A stretch of 64,000 nt of DNA from Procambarus clarkii (Eukaryota > Arthropoda > Malacostraca > Decapoda > Cambaridae): positions 23,048,679 through 23,112,678 of the forward strand of contig NC_091175.1 in NCBI RefSeq assembly GCF_040958095.1. The letters are read 5' to 3'. Position numbers and translations under genes: made by a program. Shown one piece after another: positions 1-27,400 of the stretch (positions are counted from its first letter, which is position 1; each line of letters starts with the position of its first letter). The notes under the pieces are model-generated. The model saw nothing but the letters and a program-made list of their open reading frames with translations, was not told where the DNA came from and searched no databases.

Positions 1-180
1 AAAGGAAGTAAGATTGATGGGAGTCACCTCTGACTTAATTACATAAAGTTTATTGATTTTATTACAAAAATAAATCATATTTTACATAAATAATATTTTG
101 TTTATATTTATTTTTCGGTAAAGGAAGTAAGATTGATGGGAGTCACCTCTGACTCAATTACATTATCAAAAAATAGTTTA
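1..180 (-). promoter_or_regulatory. Probable 3' UTR with polyadenylation signals and a 119-bp-spaced direct repeat
   Basis: This AT-rich DNA lies just downstream of the zinc-finger gene stop. Minus-strand AATAAA hexamers occur at 112-107, 63-58 and 54-49. A 44-bp sequence at 1-44 recurs with one mismatch at 120-163. The repeat could be part of the UTR or the edge of an insertion. Confidence 0.4.
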
Positions 181-16421
<16,241 letters not shown>

Positions 16422-16800
16422 TGCTGTAATGTTCTCTCAGATAGAATTGTTGACAATGTTGTAATGTTGCAATTGATAATGTTGTCTGATTTAAATTTTA
16501 CATAAAAAAAAACAAAAATAAATTATTAACAGATATACAATAGCATCAGTTTAGATTAATTATAAAAAAAACAAAAATGCATATTTTTCATATATATTTT
16601 TCATGCATTTTTTCTACCTTGCATATAAATGCAAGGTAGAATGCATATATGCACCACTAAGATGGTGGTGCATGTATTTTATAACACATTTGAACAATGA
16701 AACTCTACAGATGATACAGAAAACACAAGTAAATTGGCACTGTAGGAGACATTGAAAAAACAGAAATAACATGATTTTAACAGTGATAAGTTACAGGTGC
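16422..16800 (-). other. Upstream region of the zinc-finger gene with two hairpins
   Basis: 5' UTR and promoter would be expected here, but no TATA box or initiator can be assigned with confidence. Two perfect hairpins lie side by side: CTACCTTGCAT arms (16614-16624 with 16629-16639) and ATGCACCAC arms (16649-16657 with 16665-16673). Confidence 0.4.
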
Positions 16801-17370
16801 TGAAGTATGGTAGAAACGAGGAAATTAAATGAAACAAGGAACACAGGACACAATCAGACCTACTCTAAGAAGGAAAAAACATGCAAGAGATCTGAGAATT
16901 ACGACGTCTGACGACCTCACACTTTGTGAACATAACCGAGCAAATATAGTGGCGGCCAGAAAAATAATGGAATGGTTTATGAGAATGTTAAAATTCAAAG
17001 ACCCCACCCACAGTAATGCTAATACTATTCAAATAACTGGTGTTGTCCCATCTTGAGTATTGCTCGGTACTGACTCCCCCTTTCTGAACAGGAGAAATCT
17101 CTGAATTAGAGGAAATAAAGAGACCATAAACAGCAAACATATAAATGATAAAACATCTAAATAATTGAGACCGTCTCAAAGCTCTCAAAATGTACTCTCT
17201 GGACAGGAGACAAGAATGGTATCAAATAATACATATGTGTAAGATACTAGAGGGCCAGGTCCCAAATTTGCACAGCATAATATAACAACATACTGGAGCT
17301 AAAGATACAGAAGGAAATTAATAATAGGTGTCATAGGTACAATCAGAGAGCAGAGTCTTAACAGTAGGGG
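16800..17370 (+). mobile_element. CR1/L2-like LINE fragment, decayed
   Basis: The plus-strand frame reads RDLRITTSDDLTLCEHNRAN, then ARKIMEWFMRM, a broken LEYCSVLTPPF-like stretch, then KILEGQVPNLHS and GVIGTIREQSLNSRGF. The order and motifs match 4720-5260 of the element at 2290-5520 (VLMSEDFTFKEHNK, ARKMTGWITRTF, VEYCCTMTAPF, KILEGLVPNLHT). It has several stops and shifts and no RT palm. Confidence 0.65.
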
Positions 17371-17481
17371 GTTCAAGGGCTGTTTGCTAGGCTAGGCAAG
17401 GGTAGACTAGGCTTAACTAGTGTTGGCTAGGTTATGCTAGGAAGAAATAGGCTAGGCTGATTTACTCCACCAGTAATTGGC

Positions 17482-17939
17482 GGTCTGTCTAATTACAAGC
17501 TACCACAAGCTACACAAGCTTCACATAGCTTCCTGGCAATATGTTAGTAATGAATAAATAAGATATATTTACTCATTATAATGTTGGTACTGAATGTACA
17601 ACACGAAAAAACATAATTTTAATCTGAAAAAGTATATTTTTATAAAAAAATTAGACGAAAATAAAGAAATGGTGACACCAAATCAAGTCGACGATCCAAG
17701 CATCGGTTAGGTTAGGTTAGGTTAGGTTAGGTTAGGTTAGGTTTGGTTTGGTTAAGTTAGGTTAGATTTGGTTAGGTTAGATTTGGTTAGGTTAGATTTG
17801 GTTAGGTTAGATTTGGTTAGGTTTGATTAGGTTAGGTTAGGTAAGCCTAATATATCATATTTATTCATTACTAACGTATTGCCAGGAAGCTTTGTGAAGC
17901 TTGTGTAGCTTGTGGTAGCTTGTGGTAATTAGACAGACC
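17482..17939. mobile_element. Palindromic element with TTAGG core (458 bp)
   Basis: About 89 bp at 17482-17570, starting GGTCTGTCTAATTAC, recur in inverted orientation at 17849-17939. The arms contain AAGCTACCACAAGCTACACA. The core ends with the TTAGG tract. It is non-coding and its termini differ from those of the MITE family at 8444-13338, so it is a second family of the same style. The exact ends and target duplication are unclear. Confidence 0.65.
17705..17842 (+). repeat. Interstitial (TTAGG)n and degenerate variants
   Basis: Perfect GGTTA pentamers are followed by TTTGG/TTAGA variants over about 138 bp. TTAGG is the arthropod telomere unit; here it is internal and inside a palindromic element. 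Confidence 0.85.
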
Positions 17940-18069
17940 TGTAATTGGGGGGAAAGGGGGGAGGGGGGAACCTCAATATAAGCCTAATTTGTAGCTTCCT
18001 GTTCTCCGACACAATGATTTATTTTACGTCAGGCTTTCAGCACAGCCGCATAAAAAACCCTGGTTATTT

Positions 18070-18276
18070 ATTTATTAATATACGAGAAGGTACACTGGGG
18101 GTTAAGAGAGAAAATAGGAATAATGATGATTTTACAATCTTGCCCGAAACGCTATGCGTACTAGTGGCTTTAGGAATTGTATGTACTACCTCTATCTATA
18201 AATCAAACAGAATGTTTGTACTGTAACTCTGCATCTATGTATATATTTTTCCTAAATAAATTATTATTATTATTGT
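18070..18276 (+). mobile_element. LINE/SINE-type 3' tail ending in (ATT)n
   Basis: TTGCCCGAAACGCTATGCGT at about 18142 followed by ACTAGTGGCTTTA matches the LINE UTR at 9364. It ends with CCTAAATAAATTATTATTAT. Only the tail is recognised. Confidence 0.55.
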
Positions 18277-18350
18277 AAAGCCACTAGCACGCATAGCGTT
18301 TCGGGCAAAGATCCCGTACCCAGAAGCTGGGTATCTTTGGTTGCCCTGTG
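18277..18350 (-). mobile_element. Second LINE/SINE-type tail, opposite orientation
   Basis: The reverse complement reads TTTGCCCGAAACGCTATGCG, then TGCTAGTGGCTTTACAATAA. It shares the (ATT)n with the tail at 18070-18276, so two tails converge on one short repeat. Confidence 0.55.
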
Positions 18351-19906
18351 ACTACTCTTATGACATTCCCTAACTCTTATGACATTCCCTAACAGTATTG
18401 TTAAACTAATAACAATGAACAGTAGTTCAATATTACCGGAATAATCCAACTCATGTGGCCATGTTTTTGTTGTGAAGCCCGGTCGTTCAGTTCGTATACA
18501 AGCATACCTTCTTACGAAGGTTAGAGTCTTAAAAATGTCTTACCATTGCTAAGAAATCATAAGATATAATTATTTACAATAATACACTGGTTGTTTTTGT
18601 TGATTTAGGGGCGATGACATGAGTAAACTGGTTATGTTGTGTTGATTTAGGGGCAACGAACTGTGGTTATTAGACTATGTTTTGTACATAAGCAAAAAAC
18701 AAGATGTAATTCTTTTAATTATAACAATAATAACGACAAAAAGTTAATAATTAATGTGCTTGTTAAGCAAAATTCGCAATATCTTAGTTTTCTTTAGGAA
18801 AAAAAAATAAAAGACATCTGGAAAAAGATCTGCAGACTATGTCTTACATTTTATTCCGTTATTTACACTAAAAGAACAATTAAACGTACACTATCGGCCG
18901 TGCCTGGTGCACGAGCACCAGGCACGGGCACAGGGAGCATCCCAGACACTGCCTTAATCGACTGAGATTAAGGCAGTGTTATTTTCATTCCTTTAGAACA
19001 AGGAAATCTCATTCTTAAACTGTATAATATGAGCTGCGCAATAATTTTTTGCTGATCTTCAATAAAGAAATTCTGGAGGGCTTGTGCAAGGATTAGGATG
19101 AGTTAGCCTAGTTTTTACTGTATATCCGTTTCTGGTTACTCAAGGGTGACACTGGCGGGAAACACGAGAATAAATATTTGTATAAATTCCAATTTCGATC
19201 CCATCTACTTGGGGATAGTTTACAAATGTTCGCCATGAAATTTACGTTTTTTCTAATAGCCGAAGAGCTTATTTGAGAAAACAGTATGGCATTGAATCAG
19301 CGTGGTAAAACAATTGTATTATTGACACGACGAGTATAATCGTCGTAGTTTTTATATATGTTGCCGGTCGAACACATCCTTATGTGACGTTTTATACTTA
19401 TGTTCTTCTAGAACATTCTATTGCGAACACATTGGTACAAAAATGAAATACGTACATCGAAAACTAATGTCAGAACAGTGACAAGAGTAAACACTTTTAA
19501 ATATGGCCGCTCGATCGCCGATACACTAATTTCATTTGGGGAAATTTATTTTTTCATACGCCGTTTCGCGTTAATTATTTATAACTGATATAAATGTTGC
19601 AAAAGAAGTTTAGGATTAAGTAACATATTACACATTAAAAAAAATGAATACATTAATACCTAAACAGTTTGTAAATACAGTGATAAATTGTGCCAAACAT
19701 TACACAATATTATTTACTAAGAAGCGTATGACAACTCAAAACGGCATGATTTCAACAGGATTTTTTATAGTTGTCAAAAAACTCTGATTTTAATTATCAA
19801 GTATTTGTCACAGTGTATTTTATATAATTATGAGGCAGTGGAACGACCAAATTGTTCTGTATTATAAATGCATAATGCTAAATTTCTATATACATAACAG
19901 TAAAAT
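18351..19906. other. No gene seen; AT-rich DNA with two strong hairpins
   Basis: A 19-bp unit is duplicated at 18355-18392. Two perfect 13-bp stems lie at 18898-18927 and 18947-18978. A TTCTAGAACATTC motif (inverted NGAAN units) is at 19406-19418. No open frame of interest was recognised. Confidence 0.55.
18898..18978. repeat. Two adjacent perfect stem-loops
   Basis: CCGTGCCTGGTGC (18898-18910) pairs with 18915-18927 over a 4-base loop. CACTGCCTTAATC (18947-18959) pairs with 18966-18978 over a 6-base loop. The stems are 13 bp each and 19 bases apart. Confidence 0.85.
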
Positions 19907-19918
19907 AATGACCACCTA
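19907..19918 (+). repeat. Target-site duplication, left copy
   Basis: AATGACCACCTA is identical to 23722-23733 and brackets the Penelope-like element. Confidence 0.65.
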
Positions 19919-19930
19919 GGTCAATAATGA

Positions 19931-20626
19931 CCTGCCCACCTTCGTCACTCTCAGGACTTCATAGAAAGACTGCGCCTGCAACCCTCTTGTAAGATGCTTA
20001 GTCTTGATGTCGACTCTCTGTTCACTATTGTTCCGCTCGATGACGTTCTCTCTTTCCTCAGACAGAAGGCGTCAGAGGGCCTCCTTCCTCTCCCACTTCC
20101 CACTGACGTTTTCCTCGATGTCATTAGACTCTGTGTTGAATCTAACTCTTTCTCTTTCAACGGTAAATATTACACTCAAACTTTCGGCGTCGCTATGGGT
20201 TCCCCTCTCTCCCCTGTTCTTGCTAATTTCTACATGGAATACTTCGAAACTGTTCTTCTTCCTTCTATTGATACTCGTCCCTCTCTCTGGCTTCGATATG
20301 TTGATGACATTTTTGCTTTATGGCCTCATGACCTTAATCTTTTCCAGCCTTTCCTCGCCTCTCTTAACAATCTGGCTCCTTCTATCCATTTCAAAGTTGA
20401 GTGGGAATCTAATTCCCTCCTTCCTTTTCTTGATGTTCATGTTCACAGCTCTGTGTCTGGGTTCTCTTTCTCTGTCTACCGTAAACCCATGCATAGTGGC
20501 ATGTACATTCACTTGCTTTCCTACCATCCTCCTTCTGTTAAGAAAAGTGTCCTCGTCTCTCTCTTCCTCCGCGCTCTACGCATCAGCGACCCTCAGTTTC
20601 TTGATTCTGAAATTGCCTTTATCTAC
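19931..20626 (+). pseudogene. Penelope-like RT (part 1)
   Basis: The frame is open from about 19931 through the insertion point. Motif A is MLSLDVDSLFTIV (about 19994), motif B FGVAMGSPLSPVLANFYMEY, motif C LRYVDDIFALWP with the catalytic YVDD, then PFLDVHV and SVYRKPMHSG. These are the hallmarks of Penelope RT, which is related to telomerase. The element's RNA would be copied from a nicked target. The part before motif A is absent, so this is an inactive copy. The C-terminal residues after about 20626 in the plain reading belong to the inserted element, not to RT. Confidence 0.85.
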
Positions 20627-22790
20627 TGTGACGGAGTTCCCCCCCTTATAATTCTCCCACGCCTGCAGTAAGAGTCATGTCTACTTTTCCCAAGCGTTCT
20701 CTACGTTGCAGGCTACAATTTGATATATGGGAGAGAGTGAAGTGTTCTCGGAGAGCCGAGAAATTTGTGAAATAGTAATATTTTGGCCTGTGGTTTAGGC
20801 CCTTTAGGGAGCCAAGATGGCGCTTGCTTCCCTGATCTCCCGCCAAAACCGTGTGACGTCAGTGGCACCGGATTGGTCACCGACAGCAATGTGGCTCCGG
20901 GAGCCAATGAAAACCTCCCGCAGCAAAAGTGACGTCACGAAGGAAGGGGGTCCGGCCAGCGCGCCACTCTGGCGCCATCAGTCAGACACGACACGTCATA
21001 GAGGTCGGACGTGCGACGGTTGGTCCTGTCAGTTGGACAGTTGTATCCCGCTCCCGTGGATTTACGCGTCACCTGAAGTCCGCCAGTACTCTGAGAAGTC
21101 TTCCCTAGTTCATGTGTTGAACCAGAAGAGGGAATTGACGGTTATTTGAGCAACAAGTGCTCCAGTCAGGTACTGTGCCAGTAGCAGTGAAGCCGTGCAG
21201 TGACGTACGTGACGTCTGTGGCAATTCACCAGTTCGTGACAGCGTAGTGGCAGACAGAGCCACTGGGTAGCTGAGGAAGAGAGGACTATTTGGGGAAACC
21301 GGACGACTGTAGCTAAGACGTAGGCGACAGCCGTTGCTGGGAGAAGACGACGGCCAGGAGACCGACTCCAACCTTCAAGAAGTCAAGAAGGAGGACGGAC
21401 CTGCAGTGAGGAGGCACGGAGACGACGCGCTAAACGGTGGGACGACGAGAGGCTCTGGTAGGACACGACGACGTGTAGTGTGGGGGCGTTCCCGACACGA
21501 GAACCAGGAGCTACATCTCGACTCTCATCGGAGGATAGGGTGAAGTAGGTGTTTCTAGTTCCCTCCCCATTCCCCTTTAGTTAGCTATATTATCTAGCCT
21601 GAGGATTTTATATGTCGTGAGCAAGTCTCACCCATGTCACGATAAAGCACCAGTGTGCTAGACAGTACTATCAAGAGTACTTGTAATATTCATGTTGATT
21701 ATTGGTGTGTACAGGCACCAGGCACCAGTGATAAATTTACTGTGTTGTGTATATCTTTCTATAGATTTTTGATATGAACATATAGTGGTAAATTATATAT
21801 AATATTATGCCAGTATTTGGAGGTTAGGCTATGTGCCCAGAAACTATTTATTTACCATGTATTGATGATTGATTTATATACCATATATATGTCTATGTTC
21901 ATTCAGTGAATAATCATTTGTGAGTACAGTGAATTATTGCGTTATCGCCCACGAGAGAAAGTACTGAAAACTCCAGTGTTAATATTTCATAATATATGGT
22001 TGAGTGAAGAACAATGTAAAGCCATTACAGTGAATCATTATAGCATTGATTGTAGAAAAGACTGTTTGATCCTGAGTACAGTGTGACTGAGTAATCCGGT
22101 TTATTTAGCCAATATCGAGTGTGCGAGTTTCTAGTAATATTGGAGAATTTAAAGAAACAGCGCGCGTGAATCTAGAAAACAAGCAAAGCTTTCGCGCGGA
22201 AAGGCAAAGGCGATCAGCTGGTTCTTGACACTTGATGAGGGGGGGGGGGAGATGTTGCCCCCTTGGTGATCGCATAATATCCGTGGGAATTACCGGCCGC
22301 GTCAGGATCAGTTGATTAATTGATTATTGTTTGGCTTTGTGACATCTTTCATACATTTTAAGTAAAATACAAAACTATCTTTGTGTTTATATCATCCCCT
22401 CCATTGATCTTGTGGCTATATTATACTTGTAAACATAGAGTGATAACAATAAGTACCTGCCTGATCCCTGATCTTTTGAGTGTGACCTTGCCAAGGCTAC
22501 CACTGAATACACCAGTCCACTGATGGTGTTACTGGCCACCTAAAACACCAGTTGGCGACCTTGTGATTAACCGTAGAGCCCGATTGTTGGGGAGGGCACA
22601 CGACAGTCAAGTGCACGAGTCGTGTTCTCACTCTTTCTTAATTAGAGGCCGTTAAGATTGACTGGGAGACTCTCCTGGCGTGCAGTGGCGCAGTGAGGAT
22701 CGAGTGAAGACCCGCAGGGCTACGGTGAGTTACCTTGGGCATAGCATTTGCTCACCCCAGACTAGAGAGAAGAGAGGTGAAGCCCCAACA
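20627..22790 (+). mobile_element. Candidate solo LTR (2164 bp) inside the Penelope-like element
   Basis: It starts TGTGACGGAG and ends GAAGCCCCAACA (TG...CA). CTAC occurs immediately outside both ends (20623-20626, 22791-22794). Removing the insert and one CTAC restores the host frame to the expected IYKSF motif. A 4-bp duplication and TG/CA ends are usual for Gypsy or BEL LTRs. No gag/pol frame was seen. It contains a GC-rich block (20810-21540), a poly-G run (about 22240-22250) and TTGGCGACC (about 22553), which resembles a primer-binding start. It could therefore be an internally deleted element instead of a simple solo LTR. Confidence 0.65.
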
Positions 22791-23399
22791 CTACAAATCA
22801 TTCTCTCGCCTTGGTTATCCTTTGCATTTCATCAACTGTGCCCACTCTCAAGCTAAACGAAATTTCTTTCATCCTAAACCTGCTTCCAACACTAGTAGCA
22901 CTGTACTATGCCTTCCCTTCATATCTGAACTCAAAACTTTTACCAATACCTTTCGTCCTCTTGACATTAAACTCGCCTTTCGGCAAACTAACACACTTCG
23001 TAGCAATCTAGTTCACACTGCTCCTCCTGCTTCTAATGCTGCTGGTGTCTACTCTATTTCCTGTTCATCTTGTCCTCTCCAATACTTTGGCGAAACTGGC
23101 CGTACACTGAATGACAGACTTAAAGAACACAAGAAGAAGTGAGTGACGAAGAGAAGTCTGCAGACACAAACAATGCTCTCTTCTGCCATGTGAGGGATTC
23201 TAATCATCCCATTGATTGGTCTTCCTCCAAAATAATCTTTCCTGCCTCTACTCTACACAGACGCCGTCTTGTAGAATCGGCTCTTATAAACAATGTACCC
23301 AACATGAACTTGAGTCCTGGCTTTGTTGCTGTGGACTCTTCCCTTTCACAGTATATACTCAAATGCTCTAATCTTTCTAACAAACGTGACTTAACATAA
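22791..23399 (+). pseudogene. Penelope-like GIY-YIG endonuclease (part 2)
   Basis: It starts at the duplicated CTAC with YKSFSRLGYPLHFINCAHSQ, the linker seen between RT and endonuclease. GVYSISCSSCPLQYFGETGR is the GIY-YIG motif (GVY...YFG) with its conserved Arg. RLKEH follows. A shift near 23140 moves the rest into another frame: NALFCHVRDSNHPIDW and RRLVESALI (the catalytic Glu), ending with TAA at about 23399. The domain makes the nick for target-primed copying. One frameshift makes this copy inactive. Confidence 0.82.
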
Positions 23400-23639
23400 G
23401 CTTTCCCCCTTCCATTTCTTTCTTTCTCTTTCCTTTTCTTTCTCTCTTCTCCCTTTTTCTGTTCATTGTCTTCTCCTACGCTCCCTTGCTATCCTCTTCT
23501 TTTTTCCTATTACTATCTCCTTCGGTGGTTATAATAGGAGCTGCCTCGTATGGGCCAATAGGCCTGCTGCAGTTCTCATTACTACTATCCCCTACACCTG
23601 ACTTTCCTCCTCAGCTCTCTCTTGCCTGTCCCTACCTCC

Positions 23640-23721
23640 TCATCACAATCGACTTGAGAATGGTCCAGGACAGAACGAAACGTCGTCGTCCCTTCAATTT
23701 CTCGTGTGTGGTCTGGTCAAC
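23640..23721 (+). ncRNA. Hammerhead-like motif in the Penelope 3' region (tentative)
   Basis: CTTGAGAATGGTCC at about 23653, then CAGAACGAAACG and TCGTCGTC, resemble a hammerhead layout: stem II, GAAA, then a very short stem III before a GUC cleavage triplet. Penelope-like elements are known to carry hammerhead ribozymes. The CUGAUGA core is not intact here and the stem II partner is damaged (AGAAC for GGACC), so the motif would be decayed at best. Confidence 0.3.
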
Positions 23722-23733
23722 AATGACCACCTA
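23722..23733 (+). repeat. Target-site duplication, right copy
   Basis: AATGACCACCTA, identical to 19907-19918. Confidence 0.65.
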
Positions 23734-24468
23734 CATTTAAGGATAACTAGGAAATAGTAACTGGAAACTTTATTTGAACGAAAATTCAATACCAAATTTC
23801 TTAGATGTTTTTCTTAATATAAAGATCAACAGTAACGAATCTTATTAGACTTATCTTATTATATTATCTTAGCATACTTAGTCACTTATATATTAAAAGT
23901 ATTGTGTTTTTTGAAACATTGGGGTTGTAAACAAACAGAACGGCCTACCCGAAAAGCCGTAACATAAGAAGTTGTACATGTTTGCTAATTTATTATTTGA
24001 TAAATGATTATTACTAATTTACAACGACTATAAAGGTTTCCCATTAGTTAAATTATTGTAGTGTGTCTAAATGCTACTACAAAACATATATAAATCCTGG
24101 GAAAGTCACAATGACCAGCGACATTAAAGCATAAAAGACTAAATAGTAACAGGAAATGGTCGGCGAACGAAAAATTCATTTCCAAATTTATTAGATGTTT
24201 TCCTAAATATAAAGAACGATGGGCTGGAATTTTCTGGATTATGGCCTAATTAAGGCAAAAATATATGTATTTTTACTTGAAGAACATATATCAGAGCATA
24301 GTCAGTGAGTTATAGAATAATAAGAGTGTGGTATTTCATTGTATAACAAGAGATAGTCCATGGAAGCGAAAATAGACGTAGTTTAAGACAAAATAACGTC
24401 CAAAAACAGCCGTAGAGTCAAACGGCAACTGTTGACGTTCTTTTTAAGAGGACAGGTTGCACATTTTG
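23734..24468. other. Unique-looking DNA before the satellite, with an 80-bp duplication
   Basis: About 80 bp at 23748-23830 (AAATAGTAAC, then TTAGATGTTTT, then AATATAAAGA) recur diverged at about 24144-24218. There is no gene or known element. Confidence 0.55.
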
Positions 24469-27400
24469 CCCAAACCCTTCCTACAGTTTTCAAAATATCC
24501 TAAACATCCCAAATTCAAAGCTTGAGCCATATTTTGGAGCCAAATCCTTGGTCTCTGCACGTATTCGCAGTTTAAAATTACTACTTTTTATACCGAAAAT
24601 ATGCCAATTACTGAGAGCAGCGATGGATCATATTTTGCCCAAACCCTCCCTGCATTTTTCAAAATTTCCTAAACAACCCTAATTCGACGCTTGAGCCATA
24701 TTTTAGAGCCAAATTCGGGCTCTCTGCACGTATTCGCAGTTTGAAATTACGAATTTTTATACCGAAAATATGACAATTACTGCGAGCGGCGATGGGTAAC
24801 ATTTGGCCCCCCCCCCCCTGCATTTTTCAGAATATCCCAACATCCCAAATTCGACGCTTGAGCCATATTTTGCAGCCAAATTTTGGCTCTCTGCACGTGT
24901 TAGTAGTTGAAATTACGAATTTTTATACCGAAAATATTCCAATTACTGAGAGCAGCGATTGGTCATATTTTGCTCCCCCCCCCCCCGCACCTGCAGTTTT
25001 CAGAATATCCCAACATCCCAAATTCGACACTTGAGCCATATTTTGCAGCCAAATTCTGGATCTCTGCACGTATTCGCAGTTTGAAATAACGATCTCTTTT
25101 TACCGAAAATATCACAAATACTGAGAGCGGTGATGGGTCACAGTTTGCCCCCCCCCCCCCCTGCAGTTTTTAAAATATCCCAAACATCCAAAATTCGACC
25201 CTTGAGTCATAACTTGGAGCCAAATTCTGGCTCTCTGCACGCATTCGCAGTTTGAAATTACGACATTTTATTCCGAAAATAAGCCAATTACTGAGAGCGG
25301 CAATGGGTACCTTTTTGCCCAAACCCTCCACTGCATTTTTCAAAATATCTTAACATCCCAAATTCGACGCTTGAGCCATATTTTGCAGCCAAATTTTGGC
25401 CTTCTGCACGTGTTAGTAGTTGAAATTACGACTTTTTATACCGAAAATATGCCAATTACTGAGAGCAGCGATGGGTCATATTTAGCCCCCCACCCCCACT
25501 TACAGTTTTTAAAATATCCCAACATCCCAAATTCGACACTTAAGTCATATATTGCAGCCAAATTCTGGCTCTCTGCACGTGTTAGAAGTTTGAAATTACG
25601 ACTTTTTATACCGAAAATATGCCAATTACTGAGAGCGGTCACAATTTGGTGGGTCACAATTTGCCCAAATCCCCCTGCAGTTTTTAATATCCCAAACATC
25701 CCAAATTCGACCCTTGAGCAATATTTTGGAGCCAAATTCTGGCTCTCTGCACGTATTCGCAGTTTGAAATTACGATCTTTTTTAACAGAAAATATGCCAA
25801 ATACTGAGAGCGACGATGGATCACATTTTGCCTAAACCGTCCCTGGAATTTTCAAAATATCCCAAACATCCCAAATTCGACGCTTGAGCCATATTTTGGA
25901 GCCAAATCCTGGCTCTCTGCACGTATTCGTAGTTTGAAATTACGACTTTTTATTCCAAAAATAAGCCAATTACTGAGAGCAGCGATGGGTCACATTTTGC
26001 CTAAACCCCCCCTGCAGTTTTCAAAATATCCCAAGCACCCCAAATTCGACCCTTGAGCCATATTTTGGAGACAAGTTCTGGCCCTCTGCTTGTATTTTGC
26101 AGTTTGATATTACGACATTTTATACCGAATATATGCCAATTTCTGAGAGCGGCGATGGGTAACATTTTGCCCAAACCCCCACTGTAATTTTCATAATACC
26201 CCAAACATCCCAAATTCGACCCTTGAACCATATTTTGCAGCCAAATTTTGGCTCTCTGCACGTATTCGTATTTTGAAAATACGACTTTTTATACCGAAAA
26301 TATGCCAATTACTGAGAGCGGCGATGGATCACATTTTGCTCAAAACCTTCTTGCAGTTTTCAAAATATCCCAAACGTCCCAAATTCGACCCTTGAGCCAT
26401 ATTTTGGAGCCAAGTTCTGGCTCTCTGAACGTATTCGTATTTTGAAAATATGACTTTTTATACCGAAAATATGCCAATTACTGAGAGCGGCGATGGATCA
26501 CATATTGCCTAAAAACACCGTGCAGTTTTCAAAATATCCCAAACATCCATAAATCGACGCTTGAGCCATATTTTGGAGCCAAATTCTGGCTCTCTGAACG
26601 TATTCTCAGTTTGAAATTACAAGTTTTTATACCGAAAAAAAGCCAATTACTCAGAGCGGCGATGGGTCACATTTTGCCCAAACCCCCCTGCAGTTTTCCA
26701 AATATCCCAAGCATCCCAAATTCGACACCAATGCCATATTTTGGAGCAAAATTCTGGCTCTCTGCATGTATTTGCAGTTTGATATTATGAATTTTATACC
26801 GAAAATATGCCTATTACTGAGAGCGGCGATGGGTCACATTTTGCCTAAACCCCCCCTGCAGTTTTCAAACTATCCAAAACATCCCAAATTTGACCCTTGA
26901 GCAATATTTTGGAGCTAAATTCTGGCTCTCTGCTCGTATTCGCAGTTTGAAATTACGAAATTTATTCCGAAAATATGCTAATTACTGAGAGCGGCGATGG
27001 ATCACATTTTGCCCAAATCCTCCCTGCAGTTTTCAAAATTACCCCAAACATCCCTAATTCGACCCTTGAGCCATATTTTAGAGCCAAATTCTGGCTTTCT
27101 TCACGTATTGTCAATTTGAAATTACGGCTATTTATACCGAAATTATGCCAATTATTTAAAGCGGCGATGACATTTTGCCCAATCCTTCCCTTTAGTTTAC
27201 AAAATATCCCAAGCATTCCAAATTTGTCTCTTGAGCCATATTTTGGAGCCAAGTTCTGGCCCTCTGCTTGTATTTCGCAGTTTGAAATTGCGACTTTTTA
27301 TACCAAAAATATGCCAATTACTGAGAGCAGCGATGGGTCACATTTTGCCGAAACCCCCCTGCAGTTTTCATAATACCCCAAACATCCCAAATTCGACCCT

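Larger units (their letters stand above)
19919..23721 (+). mobile_element. Penelope-like retroelement, 5' truncated, split by a 2.2-kb insertion
   Basis: A Penelope-type RT frame (19931-20626) is followed, after the insertion at 20627-22790, by a GIY-YIG endonuclease frame. RT plus C-terminal GIY-YIG is the diagnostic layout of Penelope-like elements. The 12-bp flanking repeat gives both ends. The N-terminal part of RT is missing, consistent with 5' truncation on insertion. The 3' region ends with GTGTGTGGTCTGGTCAAC. Confidence 0.85.

Noticed and set aside
17945..18226. 93-codon open frame
   Set aside because: It spans a G-rich simple stretch and a retroelement tail and has no recognisable domain.
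20004..20651. 215-codon open frame overlapping the Penelope RT in another frame
   Set aside because: It is Leu/Ser-rich low-complexity translation of the same DNA. The RT motifs are in the other frame.
20817..21543. Open frames of 110 and 69 codons in the TG...CA insertion
   Set aside because: No gag, protease, RT or other motif was recognised. They are probably chance frames in a GC-rich LTR region.
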